A stretch of DNA of 64,000 nucleotides from Micromonospora inositola. Lineage in GTDB: Bacteria > Actinomycetota > Actinomycetes > Mycobacteriales > Micromonosporaceae. Below the pieces are notes generated by a model, which did no database searches, was not told the origin of the DNA, and worked only from the letters and a program-made list of their open reading frames with translations. The position numbers and the translations under genes are program-made. The stretch is taken from contig NZ_LT607754.1 of assembly GCF_900090285.1 (NCBI RefSeq), positions 2,728,001 through 2,792,000 on the forward strand. Reading direction: 5' to 3'. This document shows, piece after piece, positions 18,438 to 28,220 of the stretch. Within the stretch, counting starts at the first letter, position 1. Each line of letters begins with the position of its first letter.

Positions 18438-20120
18438 ATGACCACCACGTCCCGCGGGTACGCCGCGCTGGCCGGGATCACCGCCGCCGCCGTGGCGATC
18501 GGCGCCGCCGAACCGGTGGCCGTCCTCACCGGCGCCCGTTCCGCGCCGCTGATCGCGGTCGGCGGGCTGATCGTCGACGTGGTCCCCGAGACCCTGAAGC
18601 AGTTCGCCATCTCGCTCTTCGGCACGTACGACAAGATCGCCCTGCTGGTCGGGACGGCGGTGCTGCTGGCCGGGTTCGCCGCGGTGCTGGGGGTGCTGGC
18701 CGCCCGCCGGCTCTGGATCGGGCTGGCCGGCATCGCGGCCTTCGCCGCCCTCGGGGTGGCCGCCGCGCTGACCCGGGCCGGCGCGAACGTCTTCGACGCG
18801 CTCCCCTCGCTGATCGGCGGTGCGCTCGGCGCGATGGCACTCTGGCTGCTCCTGGCCGGGCCGCTGCAACCCGAGCTCTGGTCGTGGTCGCCACCGGCCG
18901 CCCCGGCGCCGCCGGTCCCACCCGGCCGGGAACCGGCTCCGGGCCCGGGCGCGGAGACCGCGGCGGCTGCCCGGCCCGGCGAGCCGGCCGAGGCCGAGGA
19001 CCGGCCCGTCGAGCCGGCGGTGCGACCCGCAGCCGGTGGCGACGAGGTCGACCCCGACGGGCGGCGGCGCTTCCTGACCGGGGTCGGGACGCTGATGGGC
19101 GTGGCCGCGGTGGCCGGGATCGGCGGGCACTGGCTGGCCGGGCGGCGGGGCGTGTCGGCGGCCCGGCGGGCCGTCGCGTTGCCGACCCCGTTGGCCGCCG
19201 GGCCGGCGGTACCGGCCGGCGCCGACCTCTCGCTGGCCCAGCTCGCCCCGTACGTGACCCCGAACTCGGGGTTCTACCGGATCGACACCGCCCTGGTGGT
19301 GCCGCAGGTGGACCCGGCGACCTGGCGGCTGCGCATCCACGGCCGGGTGCGCCGGGAGATCGAGCTGAGCTTCGCCGACCTGCTCGCCCGGCCGATGGTG
19401 GAGCGGTACGTCACCCTGGCCTGCGTCTCCAACGACGTGGGCGGGGACCTGATCGGCAACGCGCGCTGGCTGGGCGTGCCGATCAAGGAGCTGCTCGACG
19501 AGGCCGAACCGGAGGAGGACGCCGACCAGGTGGTCGGCCGTTCGGTCGACGGCTGGACCTGCGGCACCCCGACCGCGGTGCTGCGGGACGGGCGGGACGC
19601 GCTGCTCGCGGTCGGGATGAACGGGGAGCCGCTGCCGGTCGAGCACGGCTTCCCGGTGCGGATGGTGGTGCCGGGGCTGTACGGCTACGTCTCGGCCTGC
19701 AAGTGGGTGACCGAGCTGGAGCTGACCAGCTTCGCCGACTTCGACGCGTACTGGGTGCCGCGCGGTTGGTCGGCGCAGGGGCCGATCAAGACCGAGTCGC
19801 GGATCGACACGCCCCGGTCGCGCAACCGGCTCACCGCCGGTCCGGTGATGGTCGCCGGGGTGGCCTGGGCCCAGCACCGGGGCATCCGCAAGGTCGAGGT
19901 ACGCGTCGACGGCGGCCCCTGGCGGGAGGCGACGCTCGCCCCGACGGTCTCGGTGGACACCTGGGTGCAGTGGTCCTGGCGCTGGGCGGCCACCCCGGGC
20001 GAGCACACCCTCCAGGTGCGGGCCACGGACGCCGACGGCGTCACCCAGACGCCGGAGCGCCGGCCGGTCGAGCCGGACGGCGCCACCGGCTGGCACAGCG
20101 TGAAGGTCACGGTCCGCTGA
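18438..20120 (+). CDS. Membrane-fused molybdopterin oxidoreductase, sulfite oxidase family
   Basis: About 560 aa. The N-terminal third is a membrane domain of four hydrophobic segments (residues 8-145). A Pro/Ala-rich cytoplasmic-like linker follows, then a twin-Arg-like RRRFLTGVGTLMGVAAVAGIG helix near residue 205. After that comes a sulfite-oxidase Mo domain with the cofactor Cys in VTLACVSNDVGG (about residue 328), GFPVRMVVPGLYGYVSACKWV, and a C-terminal Ig-like dimerisation domain (VRVDGGPWREATL). The catalytic part should lie outside the membrane. Natural substrate unknown. ATG at 18438 chosen; an in-frame GTG lies at 18417. Translated residues fit family members annotated as molybdopterin-dependent oxidoreductases. 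Confidence 0.88.
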   Translation: MTTTSRGYAALAGITAAAVAIGAAEPVAVLTGARSAPLIAVGGLIVDVVPETLKQFAISLFGTYDKIALLVGTAVLLAGFAAVLGVLAARRLWIGLAGIAAFAALGVAAALTRAGANVFDALPSLIGGALGAMALWLLLAGPLQPELWSWSPPAAPAPPVPPGREPAPGPGAETAAAARPGEPAEAEDRPVEPAVRPAAGGDEVDPDGRRRFLTGVGTLMGVAAVAGIGGHWLAGRRGVSAARRAVALPTPLAAGPAVPAGADLSLAQLAPYVTPNSGFYRIDTALVVPQVDPATWRLRIHGRVRREIELSFADLLARPMVERYVTLACVSNDVGGDLIGNARWLGVPIKELLDEAEPEEDADQVVGRSVDGWTCGTPTAVLRDGRDALLAVGMNGEPLPVEHGFPVRMVVPGLYGYVSACKWVTELELTSFADFDAYWVPRGWSAQGPIKTESRIDTPRSRNRLTAGPVMVAGVAWAQHRGIRKVEVRVDGGPWREATLAPTVSVDTWVQWSWRWAATPGEHTLQVRATDADGVTQTPERRPVEPDGATGWHSVKVTVR

Positions 20121-20220
20121 TCCGCTGATCCGCGCGGTCGCCGCCTGGTTCCGTACCGCGCCCGGCGATGGCGCCGGGGTGACGGAGCGGAAGGGAGAGT
20201 GGCTGTCGGACGCTACGAAG

Positions 20221-20270
20221 CTGATGTCGTCGATGAATCGGTCGTCGTGCCGATCCATTCGCGTCATCAG
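20221..20270. repeat. Imperfect palindromic intergenic element
   Basis: Arms CTGATG...AATCGG and CCGATCC...CATCAG match at 16 of 21 positions around an 8-nt centre. It lies in a 265-bp non-coding gap between the convergent oxidoreductase and whiB genes, and both strands give short open frames through it with poor codon bias. It looks like a small palindromic repeat, but no second copy is in the window. Confidence 0.4.
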
Positions 20271-20329
20271 CCTCGTACCGACCGCACCGGAGTTCCGACT
20301 CGGCGGCTCCGGCGCCTGCGTTGTGACGA

Positions 20330-20365
20330 CGGCGCCGCGCCCCCGAGGGTGGGGACGCGGCGCCG
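20330..20365 (-). terminator. Hairpin after the whiB-family gene
   Basis: Perfect 10-bp inverted repeat (CGGCGCCGCG / CGCGGCGCCG) with a 16-nt loop starting about 20 bp past the WhiB stop. GC-rich, no T run. Confidence 0.5.
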
Positions 20366-20385
20366 GTGCGTCTGGGCGGCCGGGG

Positions 20386-20769
20386 TCAGGCGATCTTCCG
20401 CTGGTCCGGCACGGTCGACTTGTGCGGCCGGCCGAGGCGGGCCTCCAGTCGGGCGACGTCGACCCGGCTCTGCCGGCGGTCGGCCAGGTCCTCCCAGCCG
20501 AGGGCGAGCAGCCGGAGCCGCTCGGACTCGCTGAATCCGCCCCACACGCCGTACGGCTCGCGGACCGCGAGGGCGTGCGCGGCGCACTCGGCGCGCACCG
20601 GGCAGGCCCGGCAGACGGCCTTGGCGCCGGACTCGCGGCGCAGCCGCGACGAGCCGCGCTCGCCGTCCGGGTGGAAGAACTGGGCGCTGTCCCGGCCCCG
20701 GCAGGCACCGAGCCGCTGCCAGTCCCAGAGATCGACGATGGGTCCGGGCAGTCTACGTACGTTCGACAT
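20386..20769 (-). CDS. WhiB-family iron-sulfur transcription factor
   Basis: 127 aa from ATG at 20769, preceded by GGAGGAGG about 8 nt away. The four cluster cysteines are C23, C53, C56 and C62 (C-x29-C-x2-C-x5-C), and the turn GVWGGFSE follows, so it should bind a [4Fe-4S] cluster and act with the principal sigma factor. HPDGERG between the first and second Cys is a useful subgroup marker, but I cannot assign a specific Wbl number. It is divergent from the BldM-like gene, suggesting a shared regulatory region for two development-type regulators. Confidence 0.92.
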   Translation of the reverse strand: MSNVRRLPGPIVDLWDWQRLGACRGRDSAQFFHPDGERGSSRLRRESGAKAVCRACPVRAECAAHALAVREPYGVWGGFSESERLRLLALGWEDLADRRQSRVDVARLEARLGRPHKSTVPDQRKIA

Positions 20770-21023
20770 CAGCACCCCTCCTCCCGCGCGGCACCGCGGA
20801 GAATCCTTCATGGCCAGCTACCGGGCGGCGGTCCGCGCAGGCGCACCGTTTCCGGCCTGGCGTCTCGGTACCCGGGCTTTCCCGCGCTCACACATCTGTG
20901 ATCGAAAACCTCGGACAACTAGCGGCATATGCCCCATCTGCCGGAAAAGTTCGGATGTTTGCCCGGAACCTCCTCGCGACGCGACCCGACCGTGGTCTGC
21001 TCTGAGGCGGAGAGGAGACCACT

Positions 21024-21836
21024 GTGCGTACCGTTCTCGTGTGCGTTCGGACACCGACCGCGGCCCAGCAGCTGACCTCCGCGGCGGCCCGACTCGGGCT
21101 GTCCGCGATCGTCCGGACCGCCGTCTCCGATCCCGAGGTGATGCTGCGGCTCGCCGAGCGTCCGGTGGACGTCGTGCTCGCCGACACCGCCCTCACCCGG
21201 CCCGACAGCGCCGGCTTCGTACGCCGGGTGCTCGCCCGGGCGCCCCAGGCCGCGGTGCTGCTGCTCGGCACCGAGGAGTCCGAGGCGGCCGCGGCCACCA
21301 TCAGCGCCGGGGCGCGGGGGTTGATCCAGGGCGCCGACCACGACCTCACCAGCGCGGTGGCGAAGGCGCTGCTGCTGCTCGCCGCGCCCGGACGGCCGGC
21401 CCGGCACCGGGTCACCGACCCGGCCCGGGACGCCGCGGCCGTCGGCGGGCCGGTACGGCCCGCGGCGCCGGGGCGGCCGGCGCCCGGCTGGGCGACCGTC
21501 CCCGGGGAGGGAACGGGCGGGGTGCCGACGGTGGTGCCGGTGCAGCGCGGCGACGACGAGCCCGAGCCGGCCGCCGGTGAGCCGGAACCCGCGCCGCCGA
21601 GTGGCCAGCAGCGCGCCGGCGCGCGAACCGGCCGGAACCCCGTCGGCCTGACCGAACGGGAGCTCCAGGTGCTGCTCGGCATGGCCGAGGGGAAGAGCAA
21701 CGCGGAGATCGGCCGGGAGTTGTTCGTCTCCGAGGACACCGTCAAGACCCACGCCCGGCGGCTGTTCCGCAAGCTCGGCGCCCGGGACCGGGCGCACGCC
21801 GTGGCCGCCGGCTTCCGCGCCGGACTGGTCGCCTGA
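21024..21836 (+). CDS. BldM-like atypical response regulator (LuxR/NarL type)
   Basis: 270 aa. The C-terminal HTH (GLTERELQVLLGMAEGKSNA, then EIGRELFVSEDTVKTHARRL) closely resembles streptomycete BldM, and the neighbours (WhiB, DUF5319, guaB) match the BldM locus as I recall it. The receiver-like N-terminus is degenerate. Asp54 (VVLADTAL) is at the phosphorylation position, but the acidic pair near residue 8 is replaced (VLVCVRTP) and the conserved Lys is Gln (GLIQGADH). A 75-residue Pro/Gly-rich linker separates the domains. It probably works without phosphorylation. GTG start with GAGGAGACC upstream. Confidence 0.85.
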   Translation: MRTVLVCVRTPTAAQQLTSAAARLGLSAIVRTAVSDPEVMLRLAERPVDVVLADTALTRPDSAGFVRRVLARAPQAAVLLLGTEESEAAAATISAGARGLIQGADHDLTSAVAKALLLLAAPGRPARHRVTDPARDAAAVGGPVRPAAPGRPAPGWATVPGEGTGGVPTVVPVQRGDDEPEPAAGEPEPAPPSGQQRAGARTGRNPVGLTERELQVLLGMAEGKSNAEIGRELFVSEDTVKTHARRLFRKLGARDRAHAVAAGFRAGLVA

Positions 21837-21885
21837 GCCGCCCCACCGCCGGCGACCGTGCCACCCGCGGGCCGGGCCCGGCGGG

Positions 21886-22296
21886 TCAGGCGTCCGAGGA
21901 GTCGTCCTCCTCGGTGCCCTCGGTCAGTGTGTCGTGCACCCCGTCGGCGTAGCCGCGGGCGTAGTCCCAGGTGACGTAGTGGTCCGGGTCCGGGTCGTAG
22001 GCCGGCTCGTGCACCCGCGGCCGACCGGAGCTGAGCAGGTGGCGCAGGTTGCCCCGGAGCAGGTCCCAGTCGAAGTAGTGCGGCTCGCGGCAGTCCTCGC
22101 ACTCGATGACCAGCCCGCGCACCCCGATCGGCGCCAGCAGGGCCTGGTAGATCTCCAGGTCGGCGAGATCCTCCAGGACGTCCTGACGCTCGACCTCGGT
22201 CAGCGGGTCCAGCGGGTCATCCTCGCGCGGATCCTGCAAGCCGGCGGTCGGATCGGCCGGGTCGCCGTTGAACGGGTCGATGGGCTCGTCGTGCAC
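21886..22296 (-). CDS. DUF5319 family protein
   Basis: 136 aa, acidic, from GTG at 22296. Begins VHDEPIDPFNGDPADPTAGL and contains a CEDC-type motif (VIECEDCREPHYFDWDLLRGNLRHLL) that could bind metal. It ends in an acidic tail (TEGTEEDDSSDA). DUF5319 genes sit between bldM and guaB in many actinomycetes, as here. No function is established. Convergent with the BldM-like gene, 49 bp apart. Confidence 0.82.
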   Translation of the reverse strand: MHDEPIDPFNGDPADPTAGLQDPREDDPLDPLTEVERQDVLEDLADLEIYQALLAPIGVRGLVIECEDCREPHYFDWDLLRGNLRHLLSSGRPRVHEPAYDPDPDHYVTWDYARGYADGVHDTLTEGTEEDDSSDA

Positions 22297-22462
22297 CCCC
22301 TCACCGTAGTCCCAACCGGCGAGGGAAGTCCGCCCCCGACGCTCACGGTGGCGCCGCTCATCCCCGCCGCCACTGCCGGGGCCGGCCCAGCTCAATGGGT
22401 ACGATGAAGCGACGCGCCGTCGCCCCGGCGTGCGCCGGTGCCCGCACGCGCCGCCTCGCTGA

Positions 22463-24055
<1,593 letters not shown>

Positions 24056-24083
24056 CCATCACCCCCAAACAACTGGAGTCCCC

Positions 24084-25202
24084 ATGCGTGACGTGGTCGA
24101 GATCGGGCTGGGCAAGACCGCGCAGCGCGGCTACCACCTGGACGACATCGCCATCGTGCCGAGCCGCCGGACCCGGGACGTCGACGACGTCTCCACCGCC
24201 TGGCAGCTCGACGCGTACCAGTTCGGCATCCCCTGCCTCGGGCACCCCTCCGACGCGACGATGAGCCCCTCGTCCGCCGTCCGGCTCGGCCAGCTCGGCG
24301 GGCTCGGCGTGCTCAACGTCGAGGGCCTCTGGACCCGGTACGAGAACCCGACCAAGGTGCTGGAGGAGCTCGCCGGCCTCGACGAGGACGCCCGCGCCAC
24401 CAAGCGGCTCCAGGAGGTGTACGCCGAGCCGATCCGCCCCGACCTGATCGCCGAGCGGGTCCGTGAGCTGCGGGCCGGCGGCGGCACGGTGGCCGTCCGG
24501 GTCTCCCCGCAGCACACCCTGGCGCTCGCCCCGGTGATCCTCGACGCCGGCGTGGACATCCTGGTCATCCAGGGCACCATCGTGTCCGCCGAGCACGTCT
24601 CCACCACCGACGAGCCGCTCAACCTCAAGGAGTTCATCGCCGACCTCGACCTGCCGGTCATCGTCGGCGGTTGCACCGACTACAAGACCGCGCTGCACCT
24701 GATGCGCACCGGCGCGGCCGGCGTGATCGTCGGCATCGGCGGCGACGACTGGTCGACCACCGAGTCGGTGCTCGGCATCCGGGTGCCGATGGCCACCGCG
24801 ATCGCCGACGCGGCGGCGGCCCGCCGGGACTACCTCGACGAGACCGGTGGCCGGTACGTGCACCTGATCGCCGACGGCGACATCCAGACCTCCGGCGACA
24901 TCGCCAAGGCGCTCGGCTGCGGCGCGGACGCGGTGATGCTCGGCGAGGCGCTCTCGCTCTGCGAGGAGGCCCCCGCCGGTGGCGCCTGGTGGCACTCCGC
25001 CGCCAGCCACCCGTCGCTGCCCCGTGGCGCGTTCGAGGTGGCCGGCGAGCCGCTCGGCTCGATGGAGCGGCTCCTCTTCGGCCCGGCCGACGAGCCGGAC
25101 GGCCAGCTCAACCTCTTCGGCGGCCTGCGCCGCGCAATGGCCAAGTGCGGCTACCGCGACCTCAAGGAGTTCCAGAAGGTCGGCCTCGTCCTCGACCGCT
25201 GA
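24084..25202 (+). CDS. guaB3: GuaB3-type IMP dehydrogenase-like protein lacking the catalytic Cys
   Basis: 372 aa, no CBS domains, the length of the GuaB3 group. The barrel motifs GGTVAVRVSPQHT, VIVGGCTDYKTALHLMRTGAAG and [25 protein letters not shown] align with GuaB. Where GuaB has [10 protein letters not shown], this protein has GIGGDDWSTT, placing Ser224 at the catalytic Cys position. Standard IMP oxidation through a thioimidate intermediate therefore looks impossible. Always next to guaB in actinobacteria, so a structural or regulatory role in GMP synthesis is likely, but unproven. Confidence 0.92.
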   Translation: MRDVVEIGLGKTAQRGYHLDDIAIVPSRRTRDVDDVSTAWQLDAYQFGIPCLGHPSDATMSPSSAVRLGQLGGLGVLNVEGLWTRYENPTKVLEELAGLDEDARATKRLQEVYAEPIRPDLIAERVRELRAGGGTVAVRVSPQHTLALAPVILDAGVDILVIQGTIVSAEHVSTTDEPLNLKEFIADLDLPVIVGGCTDYKTALHLMRTGAAGVIVGIGGDDWSTTESVLGIRVPMATAIADAAAARRDYLDETGGRYVHLIADGDIQTSGDIAKALGCGADAVMLGEALSLCEEAPAGGAWWHSAASHPSLPRGAFEVAGEPLGSMERLLFGPADEPDGQLNLFGGLRRAMAKCGYRDLKEFQKVGLVLDR

Positions 25203-25218
25203 GGCGACGCGAGCGACC

Positions 25219-25257
25219 GACGGCGCGGGTGTGGATTCCGGTCCCACCCGCGCCGTC
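25219..25257 (+). terminator. guaB-guaB3 terminator
   Basis: Perfect 13-bp inverted repeat (GACGGCGCGGGTG / CACCCGCGCCGTC) with a 13-nt loop, 16 bp after the guaB3 stop and just before the -10 box of the next gene. Confidence 0.75.
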
Positions 25258-25264
25258 GCGCATC

Positions 25265-25270
25265 TAGGCT
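25265..25270 (+). promoter_or_regulatory. -10 box (TAGGCT) for leaderless M1 peptidase gene
   Basis: TAGGCT ends 6 nt before the GTG at 25277, directly after the guaB3 terminator, and there is no ribosome site. The mRNA probably starts at the GTG. Confidence 0.5.
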
Positions 25271-25276
25271 CGGCGG

Positions 25277-26668
25277 GTGACGCGCGGGCGGTGGTACGCG
25301 GCGGCGCAGGTCGTGGCGCTGCTGCTGGGCGGCTGCACCGGCGGCGACGACGACCGGTTCCGCCCCGGCGCGGTCGACGCGGGCGACCCGTACGTGCCGG
25401 GGGCCGGGAACGGCGGGTACGACGTCGAGCACTACCGGCTGAAGGTCCGCTACGACCCGGGCAGTGACCGGCTCACCGGTGAGGCGACGATCACCGCCAC
25501 CGCGACCGCCGGCCTGTCCCGGTTCAACCTCGACCTCGCCGGCCTCACCGTCGACCGGGTTGACGTCGACGGCGCCCCGGCGAAGCACCGCCGGGATGAC
25601 GCCGAGCTGATCGTCACCCCGGCGCACGGGTTGCCGGCCGGACGACGGTTCACGGTCGACGTGGCGTACGCCGGGGTGCCGCAGCCGCTGCCCATCGGTG
25701 AGCTGGGCAGCGGCGGCTTCCAGGCCACCGGGGACGGCGCGATCGCGCTCGGCCAGCCGGAGTCGGCGAGCACCTGGTTCCCGGTCGACGACCACCCCTC
25801 CGACAAGGCCACCTACGACGTCGAGGTGACCGTCCCGGACGGGCTCGCCGCGCTGAGCAACGGGGTGCTGCGGTCCCGGGCGGGCCGGGACGGCTGGACC
25901 ACCTGGAGCTGGTCCGAGGGCTCGCCGATGGCCAGCTACCTGACCACCCTGGTGATCGGGAACTACCGCGTGTCGACCGGCACCCATGCCGGGAAGCCGA
26001 TGGTCACCGCGGTGGCCGCCGGGCTGCCGGCGGACGGGCCGGCAGCCGCCTCGCTCGCCCGCACCGGCGAGATCGCCGACTTCCTGGCCGGCCGCTTCGG
26101 CCCGTACCCGTTCGACGCGTACGGCGGCATCGCGGTCGCCGACGACCGCATCCGGTACGCCCTGGAGACCCAGTCCCGGCCGGTCTACGGTCCGGGCTTC
26201 TTCCGCGCCGGCCGGCCCGACACCCGGGTGGTCGCGCACGAGCTGGCCCACCAGTGGTTCGGCGACAGCGTCTCGGTGGCCCGGTGGAGCGACATCTGGC
26301 TGAACGAGGGCTTCGCGACGTACGCGGAATGGCTCTGGACCGAGCACGACGGCGGCCGCACCGTGGGGCGGGCCTTCGCCACCGAGTACGCGGCCACCGA
26401 CTGGACCCGCCCGTCGCTCGACCCGGGCCGGCCGGCGATGTTCGGCGACGCCGTCTACCGGCGGGGGGCGCTGGCCGTGCACGCCCTGCGCCGCGCGGTC
26501 GGCGACGACACCTTCTTCCGCATCCTGCGCGGCTGGACGGCCGAGCGTCGGGACGGCGCCGCCACCACCGCCGACTTCGTCGGGTACGCCGAACGGGTCG
26601 GCGGGCGGCCGCTGCGCGCGCTCCTCGACGCCTGGCTCGTCGGCGGCACCGCCCCGGCCCTGCCGTGA
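25277..26668 (+). CDS. M1-family zinc metallopeptidase lipoprotein, copy 1
   Basis: 463 aa. Lipoprotein signal (VVALLLGGC), then an M1 N-terminal beta domain and thermolysin-like catalytic domain: HELAHQWFGDSV (zinc ligands His321, His325) and the third ligand Glu about 343 in WLNEGFATYAEWLW. The exopeptidase motif GxMEN is represented by RYALETQ, which keeps the Glu. The large C-terminal domains of PepN-type enzymes are absent. It should act outside the membrane on peptides. A paralogue follows 87 bp downstream, and long nearly identical DNA stretches show tandem duplication. Confidence 0.92.
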   Translation: MTRGRWYAAAQVVALLLGGCTGGDDDRFRPGAVDAGDPYVPGAGNGGYDVEHYRLKVRYDPGSDRLTGEATITATATAGLSRFNLDLAGLTVDRVDVDGAPAKHRRDDAELIVTPAHGLPAGRRFTVDVAYAGVPQPLPIGELGSGGFQATGDGAIALGQPESASTWFPVDDHPSDKATYDVEVTVPDGLAALSNGVLRSRAGRDGWTTWSWSEGSPMASYLTTLVIGNYRVSTGTHAGKPMVTAVAAGLPADGPAAASLARTGEIADFLAGRFGPYPFDAYGGIAVADDRIRYALETQSRPVYGPGFFRAGRPDTRVVAHELAHQWFGDSVSVARWSDIWLNEGFATYAEWLWTEHDGGRTVGRAFATEYAATDWTRPSLDPGRPAMFGDAVYRRGALAVHALRRAVGDDTFFRILRGWTAERRDGAATTADFVGYAERVGGRPLRALLDAWLVGGTAPALP

Positions 26669-26690
26669 TGCGGACCCGCAGGCCGCTCGG

Positions 26691-26696
26691 TAGGCT
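26691..26696 (+). promoter_or_regulatory. -10 box (TAGGCT) for the second M1 peptidase gene
   Basis: TAGGCT 59 bp upstream of the ATG, giving a predicted leader of about 53 nt with GGGGAGGG before the start. Suggests the second copy has its own promoter. Confidence 0.4.
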
Positions 26697-26755
26697 GCCG
26701 CGGGCGGAGCGGCCGGGCGGGGCCGCCGCGGTCGTTCCCGGGGAGGGTCGAGACG

Positions 26756-28219
26756 ATGACGCTGACGCGGCGGGGCGTGCGACGGGGCCTCGGGCTGCTG
26801 GTGGTGGGGACGTTGGCGCTCGTCGGCTGCGACTCGGCCGGCCCGGAACGGACGTCACTGGCGCCGGCGCAGGCCTCGCCGACGGCCGCCCGGACGTTCG
26901 CGCCCGGTGCGGCCGGCGCCGGCGATCCCTACTTCCCCAGTTACGGCAACGGCGGCTACGACGTCGCCCACTACACCGTCCAGGTGCGGTACGACCCGGC
27001 GCAGGACCGGCTGACCGGAACCACCATGGTGCGGGCCACCGCCACCGAGAACCTCTCTGCGTTCCACCTGGACCTGGCGGGGCTGACCGTGCGCTCGGCG
27101 ACGGTGGACGGCGTCAGCGCCGCCCACGCCCGCGCCGACAATGAGCTGATCGTCACCCCGGCGACCGGCCTCAGCTCCGGCAATGGCTTCGTCGCGGAGA
27201 TCCGGTACGACGGCAAGCCGGCCGCGTTGGACAACGACGTGCTCGGCGAGAGCGGCTGGCTGCACACCTCGGACGGTGCGATCGCGCTCGGCCAGCCGGA
27301 GTCGGCGAGCACCTGGTTCCCGGTCAACGACCACCCGTCGGACAAGGCCACCTACGACTTCGAGATCACCGTGCCGAAGGGACTGACGGCGGTCAGCAAC
27401 GGCGTGCCGAAGGGGCGGAGCACCCAGGGTGGCTGGACCACCTGGATGTGGTCCGAGGGCGCGCCGATGGCCAGCTACCTCAGCACGGTGGTGATCGGGA
27501 AGTTCCGGGTCACCACGGGGGAACACAAGGGACGGCCGGTGTTCAGCGCGGTCACCACCAAGGTGGCGAAGGGCGCCCCGGACCGGTCGATCGACCGGTC
27601 CGTCGAGGTGGCCGACTACCTGGAGAGCGTCTTCGGGCCGTACCCGTTCGACGCGTACGGCGGGGTGGTGGTCGCCGACGACCGGATCCGGTACGCGCTG
27701 GAGACGCAGACCCGGCCGGTCTACTCCGCGGGCTTCTTCCGGCAGGGCGACAACACCGGGGTGGTGGCGCACGAGCTGGCCCACCAGTGGTTCGGCAACA
27801 GCGTGGCGCTGGAGCGGTGGCAGGACATCTGGCTCAACGAGGGGCTGGCCACGTACGCCGAGTGGCTCTGGGCCGAGCACACCGGCGAGTCCACCGTCCA
27901 GCGCGCCTTCGACCTGAGGTACGCGACGGCGTCCGGGCAGGTCTGGCGTACCCCGCCGGGGAAGCCGGGGGTGGCGCACCTGTTCGGCGACTCGGTCTAC
28001 CAGCGGGGCGGGATGACCGTGCACGCGCTGCGGGTGGCGGTCGGCGACACCGCCTTCTTCACCATCCTGCGCACCTGGGCGGAGGAGAAGAAGAACGGCA
28101 ACGCCACCACCGCCGACTTCCGCGCGCTCGCCGAGCGCGTCTCGAACAAGAAGCTGGACAAGCTCTTCGACGCCTGGCTCTACGCCACTGAACGCCCCGC
28201 CGAGCCGAAGCCGCTCTGA
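26756..28219 (+). CDS. M1-family zinc metallopeptidase lipoprotein, copy 2
   Basis: 487 aa paralogue of the preceding gene. Lipobox LALVGC, mature N-terminus rich in Ala/Pro/Ser, then DPYFPSYGNGGYDVAHYTVQVRY. Active site HELAHQWFGNSV (His339, His343) and WLNEGLATYAEWLWAEH (Glu about 361); specificity motif RYALETQTRPVY. It differs from copy 1 mainly in the N-terminal spacer and in a Lys-rich C-terminal region. ATG start with GGAGGG 8 nt upstream. Ends one base before the convergent LCP gene, leaving no room for a separate terminator. Confidence 0.92.
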   Translation: MTLTRRGVRRGLGLLVVGTLALVGCDSAGPERTSLAPAQASPTAARTFAPGAAGAGDPYFPSYGNGGYDVAHYTVQVRYDPAQDRLTGTTMVRATATENLSAFHLDLAGLTVRSATVDGVSAAHARADNELIVTPATGLSSGNGFVAEIRYDGKPAALDNDVLGESGWLHTSDGAIALGQPESASTWFPVNDHPSDKATYDFEITVPKGLTAVSNGVPKGRSTQGGWTTWMWSEGAPMASYLSTVVIGKFRVTTGEHKGRPVFSAVTTKVAKGAPDRSIDRSVEVADYLESVFGPYPFDAYGGVVVADDRIRYALETQTRPVYSAGFFRQGDNTGVVAHELAHQWFGNSVALERWQDIWLNEGLATYAEWLWAEHTGESTVQRAFDLRYATASGQVWRTPPGKPGVAHLFGDSVYQRGGMTVHALRVAVGDTAFFTILRTWAEEKKNGNATTADFRALAERVSNKKLDKLFDAWLYATERPAEPKPL

Positions 28220-28220
28220 G

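Noticed and set aside
20199..20534. Plus-strand frame MAVGRYEADVVDES... with a GGAAGGGAGA-like site before it
   Set aside because: It runs through the palindrome at 20221-20270, has low GC3 and then overlaps whiB antisense.
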